Positions 59,401-64,000 of a stretch of 64,000 nt of DNA are shown one piece after another; position 1 is the first letter of the stretch, and the number at the start of each line of letters is the position of its first letter. The stretch spans positions 62,001-126,000 of the forward strand of contig BGKB01000012.1 in assembly GCA_003116975.1 (NCBI GenBank), read 5' to 3'. The notes beneath the pieces were generated by a model. It ran no database searches, was not told the origin of the DNA, and was given only the letters and a program-made list of their open reading frames with translations. This stretch comes from Aurantiochytrium sp. KH105. Its lineage: Eukaryota; Sar; Bigyra; Thraustochytrida; Thraustochytriidae. The position numbers and the translations under genes were made by a program.

Positions 59401-61206
59401 CCTGCTCGCTTCACCCCGATGCCAAACGGCGACACCAAGCGCAGTGCCATCAAGCAGGTCGCTTCTGGCCGCTTTGGCGTCACGGCCGAGTACATTGCCA
59501 ACTCGGACCAGGTCCAGATCAAGATGGCCCAGGGTGCCAAGCCCGGTGAGGGTGGTGAGCTTCCCGGCTTCAAGGTCTCCGAGGAGATCGCCAAGGTCCG
59601 CGGCACTACCCCAGGCGTGGGTCTCATCTCCCCGCCCCCGCATCATGACATTTACTCGATCGAGGATCTTGCGCAGCTCATCCATGATCTCAAGAACGGT
59701 AACCCGTACGGTGAGGTCTCCGTGAAGCTCGTGTCCGAGGTCGGCGTTGGCATTGTCGCCGCCGGTACTGCCAAGGCCAAGGCGGACCACATTGTCGTCA
59801 GCGGTGGTGATGGTGGAACTGGTGCTGCTGCCTGGACCGGCATCCACCGCGCCGGTCTTCCCTGGGAGCTCGGTGTTGCCGAGGCCCAGCAGACCCTCGT
59901 CGTCAACGATCTCCGCTCCCGTGTCCGCCTTCAGGCTGATGGCCAGATGAAGACTGGCCGCGACGTTGTCATCTCTGCTCTCCTCGGTGCCGAGGAGTGC
60001 GGCTTCTCTACCGCTCCTCTTATTGCCCTCGGATGTATTATGATGCGCAAGTGCCACCTCAACACCTGCCCCGTCGGTATTGCCACCCAGGACCCCGAGC
60101 TTCGCCGCAAGTTCGTCGGCCAGCCCGAGCACGTTGTCAACTTTTTCCACTTCCTCGCCGAAGATGTGCGCTCCTACATGGCGCTCATGGGCTTCCGCAC
60201 CTACGAGGAGATGATTGGTCGCACCGACATGCTCAAGCTCGACACCGCACAGCTTCACTACAAGACCAAGGGTCTTGACCTTAGCGCCCTGCTCCAGCCG
60301 GCCGCTGACCTCAACCCCGACGCCATTCCGTACCACAACATGCACCAGGACCACGAGCTCGAGACTGTGCTCGACCACACTCTCATCGCCAAGGCTCGCG
60401 ACTCGATTGAGAACCGCAACCGCTCCTTCATTGAGTCCTCCATCAACAACCTCAACCGCACCACGGGCGCTATGCTCAGCAACCAGGTTGTGCGCAAGTA
60501 TGGCGACGCCGGACTCCCGGACAACACTATCCGTGTCAAGTTCGACGGTTCTGCCGGCCAGTCCTTTGGCGCCTTCCTCGCTCGCGGTATCACCTTTGAG
60601 ATCGAGGGTGACGCCAACGATGGTGTCGGCAAGATGCTTTCCGGCGGTCGCATCATCGCTTACCCGCATGCCTCCACCTTTGAGCGCCAGCCCGACTTCA
60701 AGGCCGAGGATAACATTATTCTCGGTAACGTCGCACTCTACGGTGCCTCGTACGGTACCCTCTTTGCCCGCGGTGTCGTCGGCGAGCGCTTCTGCGTCCG
60801 CAACTCTGGTGCCCATGCTGTCGTCGAGGGTGCTGGTGACCACGCCATGGAGTACATGACTGGTGGCCGCGTCGCCATTCTTGGACCCACTGGCCGCAAC
60901 GCCTGCGCCGGTATGAGCGGCGGTATCGCCTATGTCTACGATCCGGAGAACCGCTTCCCAAGCCGCTGCAACCAGGAGATGGTTTCGCTCGAGTCCGTCG
61001 AGCAGGAGGAGCACATTGAAGAGCTTCGCTCTCTTATCGAGGAGCACCGTCGCCAGACCGCTTCCACGGTTGCCCGCGACATCCTTAACAACTGGGAGTC
61101 CTCGCTCAAGGACTTTGTACTCGTCTTTCCCCACGACTATAAACGTGTACTCATGGAGCGCCGCGAGCGAGAGCTCGCTGCCGAGCCTGCCGTCGCGTCG
61201 GCCTAA
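56413..61206 (+). CDS. gltB: Glutamate synthase large (alpha) subunit
   Basis: A 1597-residue alpha subunit of glutamate synthase. Residues 1-56 form a leader with basic and Ser/Thr-rich sequence, probably mitochondrial. The class II glutamine amidotransferase domain starts at YNPALEKDSCGVGMVANLKG, where Cys69 aligns with the catalytic N-terminal cysteine exposed on maturation. The central domain follows, and then the FMN/synthase domain with VVSGGDGGTGAAAWTGIHRA. The 3Fe-4S cysteines are C1208, C1214 and C1219 (GCIMMRKCHLNTCPVGIATQ). The GXGXG beta-helix domain is C-terminal (NVALYGASYGTLFARGVVG). No beta-subunit part is fused at the end (stops after EPAVASA), consistent with the separate gltD. 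The frame is open to a TTG at 56335; the ATG at 56413 is used. Codon use is strongly GC-ending. It converges on the HEAT-repeat gene. Confidence 0.95.
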   Translation: MMLGRWQRAAGARRPLRVALVVVDQRAMMGFSSSTTTAATTSTVKRGSFRQVPKHKMGLYNPALEKDSCGVGMVANLKGRTSHKIVADANEMLARMAHRGGCGCEANTGDGAGILVGMPDSFMRQIAQKDLGIELPAAGNFATGMVFTSVEDDAAAESKRLFEANAPRFGIKVLGWRDVPTNNSMLGMGARLSEPNISQVFVENEAGHDIEVFERELMRMRKATEADTLAAGIEDFYVCSLSARTITYKGQLTPEQLPQYYLDLVNTDFQSHLALVHSRFSTNTFPSWDRAQPNRILCHNGEINTLRGNKNWMHARSGVMKSPLLADNDQNGLLPICSDNMTDSGNVDSVLELLVKGSERSIAEAMMMMIPEAHQNDVHISKEKKAFYDYNSLIMEPWDGPAMMAFTDGRYVGACLDRNGLRPSRFYVTEDDHVILSSEVGVLPSLDPATIRQKGRLEPGKIFLVDFETERIVHDEELKHNIAGARDYKGWLDRNLASLADWSAGSSPAARKPVDERELRARLNAFGYTTETLDLLLAPMAVGGKEALGSMGVDAPLAVLSRLPKGPTEYFKQLFAQVTNPPIDPIREEIVMSLQCPVGPEANLLEVTESHAARLMVKEPILSEQDMAAVLAADSPENAFKGRWFSKAIDITYAAPAPGQSQGDALRAALESISKQAEEAVTQGKVPVIVLSHDNISSDRLPIPSLLAIGAVHQHLIKLKERTNCALFLKAGDAREVHDMACLFGFGADAVCPATAYDALRDLNETGRLYAMNMRKEISDEEAIEKYRKSLSKGLLKVMSKMGISTLQSYKGAQIFEAVGLNSEVVDMCFTGTTTRIEGADFDALAQDVATNHHRAYPHNPKERGGSAGARAHMPLLANPGDYHYRHNGEAHHNSPAAMAEMQYAVREYDQAAWERYRSHTMDANRKVSLRGLLDFNIDPARSISIDEVEPASEILKRFATGAMSLGSISAESHETLAIAMNRLGGRSNTGEGGEDPARFTPMPNGDTKRSAIKQVASGRFGVTAEYIANSDQVQIKMAQGAKPGEGGELPGFKVSEEIAKVRGTTPGVGLISPPPHHDIYSIEDLAQLIHDLKNGNPYGEVSVKLVSEVGVGIVAAGTAKAKADHIVVSGGDGGTGAAAWTGIHRAGLPWELGVAEAQQTLVVNDLRSRVRLQADGQMKTGRDVVISALLGAEECGFSTAPLIALGCIMMRKCHLNTCPVGIATQDPELRRKFVGQPEHVVNFFHFLAEDVRSYMALMGFRTYEEMIGRTDMLKLDTAQLHYKTKGLDLSALLQPAADLNPDAIPYHNMHQDHELETVLDHTLIAKARDSIENRNRSFIESSINNLNRTTGAMLSNQVVRKYGDAGLPDNTIRVKFDGSAGQSFGAFLARGITFEIEGDANDGVGKMLSGGRIIAYPHASTFERQPDFKAEDNIILGNVALYGASYGTLFARGVVGERFCVRNSGAHAVVEGAGDHAMEYMTGGRVAILGPTGRNACAGMSGGIAYVYDPENRFPSRCNQEMVSLESVEQEEHIEELRSLIEEHRRQTASTVARDILNNWESSLKDFVLVFPHDYKRVLMERRERELAAEPAVASA

Positions 61207-61883
61207 TTGCCATACACTGACCGCCTGGCTGCCTAGTTGGCTAGCTGACTGGCTGTTTGCTTGCCAGCCACCCCTTTTTTACCCCCCCACCCCTCTTTTA
61301 TACGTATCCAAAAGACATGTCATGTTGTTGTCTACCTCACCCATCATACTTTTCCCCCGGAACGAAAGTCTTGTTCACCGAAAGCACCCAGCCCATGCCA
61401 CAGGAAGCAACTTTGCCATGTTCTTCGATTTTCTCTCAAAAGTTCAAATGATTCTTCTCGTCGTGATGGTGGTCGTATTCTTTTACGACTTTTGCTTCTT
61501 CGTTCACCGCGATCTCTTCTATACCTGCAATTCACTTTTGCACCTTGATCTTTTCCAGCGTTGCTCGCTCACTTACTCAATATGACTTCTCGCGACCTTC
61601 TTCCATAACATCTTCCGGCATATCACTGTTTTTCATTCTATTTTACAATGGGACAGCAAAGGTCACCTTTTCTCTCTCCTTCTCTCTATGGCAGTAGCAG
61701 CTGCAGAGACACTAGTGTTTACACAAATTCGAGTGTTTTACGGTAAATTACTTTTCAGTCAATGTTGCGAGCATTCTTCATGGTTCTTGTGAATTTTAGG
61801 CATTTTGCTTGGAGTTCTTTCACATGTCCGTCTACAAGAAGAGAAATCTCCAAGACGAAACCGAGCAGGAACGCAATACTCTA
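61207..61883. other. Convergent spacer after gltB
   Basis: About 680 AT-richer bases between the stops of gltB and the HEAT-repeat gene. A T7 run followed by C7 lies at 61275-61288, and CT-rich stretches follow. No gene seen. Confidence 0.6.
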
Positions 61884-64000
61884 CTATTGCGTTGCTGCAA
61901 AATCGCTGAGTGCGTCCAAAAGTGGCCGCCAGGATGAAGCCAATTCACTGCGGTCCACGCAAGCGCTGGTCCCCACATCCACAGAGTCTTCGTCCCATGA
62001 ATCCCATTCGTCCTCCTCTTCGTTCTCTAGCGCAGAGTCATCAGGCCCGGACTCATGCTGCTCAGCGCATTTTTGATCCGGCACGAGCGACTCAGCTGCG
62101 TCAAGGCAATCGTCTAGCTTCTGCATTGCCATATCCAGCAGACCCTCGGCTTGAGGTCCTATTCTTGGTTGCGGATTTCCATCAAACGTCCCAAATGACG
62201 CTTGATGAAAGGCAATGAGAGCGCATTGCACGAGCTTTTGTCCAAGGGGCCCAAGGTCTGTCGAGGCTCGACCAAAAACGAGCGATACTGACTTGGCAAG
62301 GATCCATGGGGCAGGATGGCAGCTGGCGAGGAGAAGCATGGCATCAATGATGGCGACCTGCTCGGCCGTCTCGTGCACGACCTCGGCCAGCCAATGGTCA
62401 AGAAACGGTGCTATCCACGTGCGCTCTTCCGCGGTGAGCATCTGGCAAAATTGCGGCAAGTATTTCGCCACAACAGTAACAAAGCCCACATAACGATTCC
62501 GTGCTCGTCGACGAATCTCAGCAACTTCCGAGTGATCTGTGCACTGGCCTTGCGAGCGAGAGCGCGATCGTGCTGGCTGGCTGTTGCTGCGCTGTAAACG
62601 CTGCTGCCTTGGAAATGCCATTTCGCGAAGTGCTCGAAGATATTCGCACAAGACTTGAAGTCGCCGACGCTGATCGGCGTGGAAGTTCACGTTATGGGCT
62701 TGCAGTAGCGTGCTCGCCGACACCATCGCTAGGACGAGGTTTTCCATCACAAGACCGCCCACCAGCGAAACATCCGGTCCACGTGCAGCAGCTGCCGCGG
62801 CGCTGTGCAAGAGGGCAACTTCCTCCGCGCGAACAATGGCGTCCTCAAGGACCTGTGGGCCAGCTTCTTTCACAGGAGACTTTGTATAGACAGAGATGCA
62901 TGGAACTGAGGTTGCGTTGCATGGCAAAAGAGCTTGCTTTAGATATGCCTGAATGGTTTCGGCTCGAATCCAGTCGTCCACGTCGGGTCGCGCCCAAACG
63001 GCAAAGAGTGTCTCTGGCGTGACGCGACGCGCGACCTCCACAAAGAGGGGACAGATTTGCTGAGCCATGCGCTGCAACTCGAACTTGTCTCCGCAAGCAC
63101 GCCGCGAAATCACCGCGAGAATCTTGTGAGCGACAGCATCAAAGAGATGGGCAGCCTCTGAGAGGAAGCCAGTGGGCTCGCTAAGCTCCTTGAGTACTTG
63201 CTCGATGACGAATAATCTTCCTTCGTGCTCTTGCCAGCTTGCCTGCGGAGGCATTTCGACGAGTCTCTCAAGCAAAGCAAGAGCATTTGCTTGTTGTTGC
63301 TCTGGATCCTCTTGATGACGGATGCTTGCCATGACAGCGCCACAACAAGCCTGTCGCACGGTCGAAGCTTCGTGACCGAGCAGTGGCAAGAGCTGGAGAG
63401 CAAACGGCAAGTCGCAGAGATTCTGCGTTAGAGGGTAGAGCTTCTCCACAAGACTCAACAGTCCATCTGCGTGATAAGGACAAAGAACGTGGCCAGCCTT
63501 GATCGTTTCGAGAGCCCGCTGCATGAGGGTCTCCGCATGCAGTGCACGTCTTGGCCCCGCGACGTCAACGCAAGTCTGCGCGAGCGCAAGAGCGGATTCC
63601 CGAATGCAAGGCTGCTCGTGAGCAAGAGCTCGCATGGCTATATGCTTGGCGCGGTCGAGTCTTTCATCGTCGCGAAGTGCTGGAAAGCTGTGAAGGCATG
63701 CGCGCACAGCCAAAAGACCGCCATCCTGCGCCTTCCAGAACAGCACAGCATCATTCTCCTCGTTCTCCTTGCTGCAAGCGATGGTGTTCTCCTCCTCGTT
63801 CGAAAAGAGCCGGAGACAGTGCTGGAAGATCCTTCGCTGCAGCGTGACATTCTCCAGCGGAATGGCTGTCTTGACACATGCAACGCATTTTTTCCGTGTC
63901 GCTGACCACACGTCAGCGATGGCGAGCATGAAAAAGTGAACAAGAGCATCCGCCGAGGGTCGAGTGCCGTGCGACGCAAGCTCCAAGCCTGCGCAATAGC
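61884..64000 (-). CDS. HEAT/ARM-repeat protein, 5' end beyond window
   Basis: The frame is open from the right edge to the stop at 61884, giving at least 705 codons. No ATG start can be assigned within the window because the frame continues past position 64000. The sequence is a chain of amphipathic helices typical of HEAT/armadillo repeats (AMRALAHEQPCIRESALALA, LQLLPLLGHEASTVRQACCG, FLDHWLAEVVHETAEQVAII). The C-terminus is acidic with aromatic residues (ENEEEDEWDSWDEDSVDVG) followed by about 25 more residues ending DALSDFAATQ. Large HEAT proteins such as HEATR5/Laa1, which assist AP-1 adaptor traffic, end in a comparable acidic Trp-containing motif. Axonemal assembly factor HEATR2 (DNAAF5) is another possibility given the flagellar genes nearby. 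Neither is established. Confidence 0.7.
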   Translation of the reverse strand, partial: YCAGLELASHGTRPSADALVHFFMLAIADVWSATRKKCVACVKTAIPLENVTLQRRIFQHCLRLFSNEEENTIACSKENEENDAVLFWKAQDGGLLAVRACLHSFPALRDDERLDRAKHIAMRALAHEQPCIRESALALAQTCVDVAGPRRALHAETLMQRALETIKAGHVLCPYHADGLLSLVEKLYPLTQNLCDLPFALQLLPLLGHEASTVRQACCGAVMASIRHQEDPEQQQANALALLERLVEMPPQASWQEHEGRLFVIEQVLKELSEPTGFLSEAAHLFDAVAHKILAVISRRACGDKFELQRMAQQICPLFVEVARRVTPETLFAVWARPDVDDWIRAETIQAYLKQALLPCNATSVPCISVYTKSPVKEAGPQVLEDAIVRAEEVALLHSAAAAAARGPDVSLVGGLVMENLVLAMVSASTLLQAHNVNFHADQRRRLQVLCEYLRALREMAFPRQQRLQRSNSQPARSRSRSQGQCTDHSEVAEIRRRARNRYVGFVTVVAKYLPQFCQMLTAEERTWIAPFLDHWLAEVVHETAEQVAIIDAMLLLASCHPAPWILAKSVSLVFGRASTDLGPLGQKLVQCALIAFHQASFGTFDGNPQPRIGPQAEGLLDMAMQKLDDCLDAAESLVPDQKCAEQHESGPDDSALENEEEDEWDSWDEDSVDVGTSACVDRSELASSWRPLLDALSDFAATQ

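Noticed and set aside
56857-61134. Minus-strand open frame of 1425 codons
   Set aside because: It lies wholly antisense to gltB. Strong GC-ending codon use in gltB removes stops from the opposite strand; the translation is Val/Gly/Asp-rich with no domain.
1-64000. Transposons, retroelements, virus-derived genes, tRNA or rRNA genes
   Set aside because: No transposase, reverse transcriptase, integrase or capsid motif, no long terminal repeats, and no tRNA or rRNA signature were recognised by eye. Small RNA genes could be missed without covariance-model searching.

Overview
The window is nuclear DNA of a protist: GC-rich, intron-poor, with genes on both strands and spacers crowded with simple repeats. 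Most proteins are read as single long frames, and only two introns are supported here (in the 2148-3382 and 45531-47237 genes). Genes for a flagellar central-pair protein (CFAP221-like), an Sfi1-type protein and an RNF32-like protein suggest a flagellated cell. The combination fits a labyrinthulid or thraustochytrid-type stramenopile, but this is inference; nothing in the DNA names the species. A run of 496 N at 25407-25902 is an assembly gap.

Layout. 1-5.8 kb: a multi-pass membrane protein gene running off the left edge (minus), an MDR oxidoreductase with one intron, a small acidic ORF, and an RNF32-like double-RING protein. 5.9-15.2 kb: CFAP221-like (minus) and an Sfi1-like/jacalin-like protein (plus), head to head. 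15.4-19.1 kb: mitochondrial ribosomal protein bL27 (minus) and a seven-pass membrane protein (plus), separated by a long (CATT)n tract. 19.5-29.0 kb: an FNDC3-like fibronectin III protein (minus), whose upstream region exists in two diverged copies on either side of the assembly gap. 29.0-38.0 kb: a histidine phosphatase, a DIPK/FAM69-like kinase-fold protein, a SUN-domain protein and a PXA-PX sorting nexin. 38.6-43.9 kb: a SIR2-like/TPR protein and an sn-1 diacylglycerol lipase. 45.5-61.2 kb: tyrosine aminotransferase and a divergent pair encoding the two separate glutamate synthase subunits (gltD minus, gltB plus) about 6.2 kb apart. 61.9-64.0 kb: a HEAT-repeat protein running off the right edge.

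How the genes relate. RNF32-like, CFAP221-like and Sfi1-like lie side by side and all have flagellum or basal-body connections. Tyrosine aminotransferase and the two GOGAT subunits share glutamate metabolism. SUN, sorting nexin, FNDC3-like, DIPK-like and DAG lipase are endomembrane or nuclear-envelope proteins. Eukaryotic genes are normally transcribed singly, so no operons are claimed.

The most noteworthy points are the SIR2-like/TPR protein with NADase-type residues but no zinc ribbon, the bacterial-style split glutamate synthase, the AATG tract upstream of bL27m that would form a chain of overlapping minimal uORFs if transcribed, and the duplicated region around the gap. No tRNA, rRNA, CRISPR array, transposase, reverse transcriptase or virus-derived gene was recognised.
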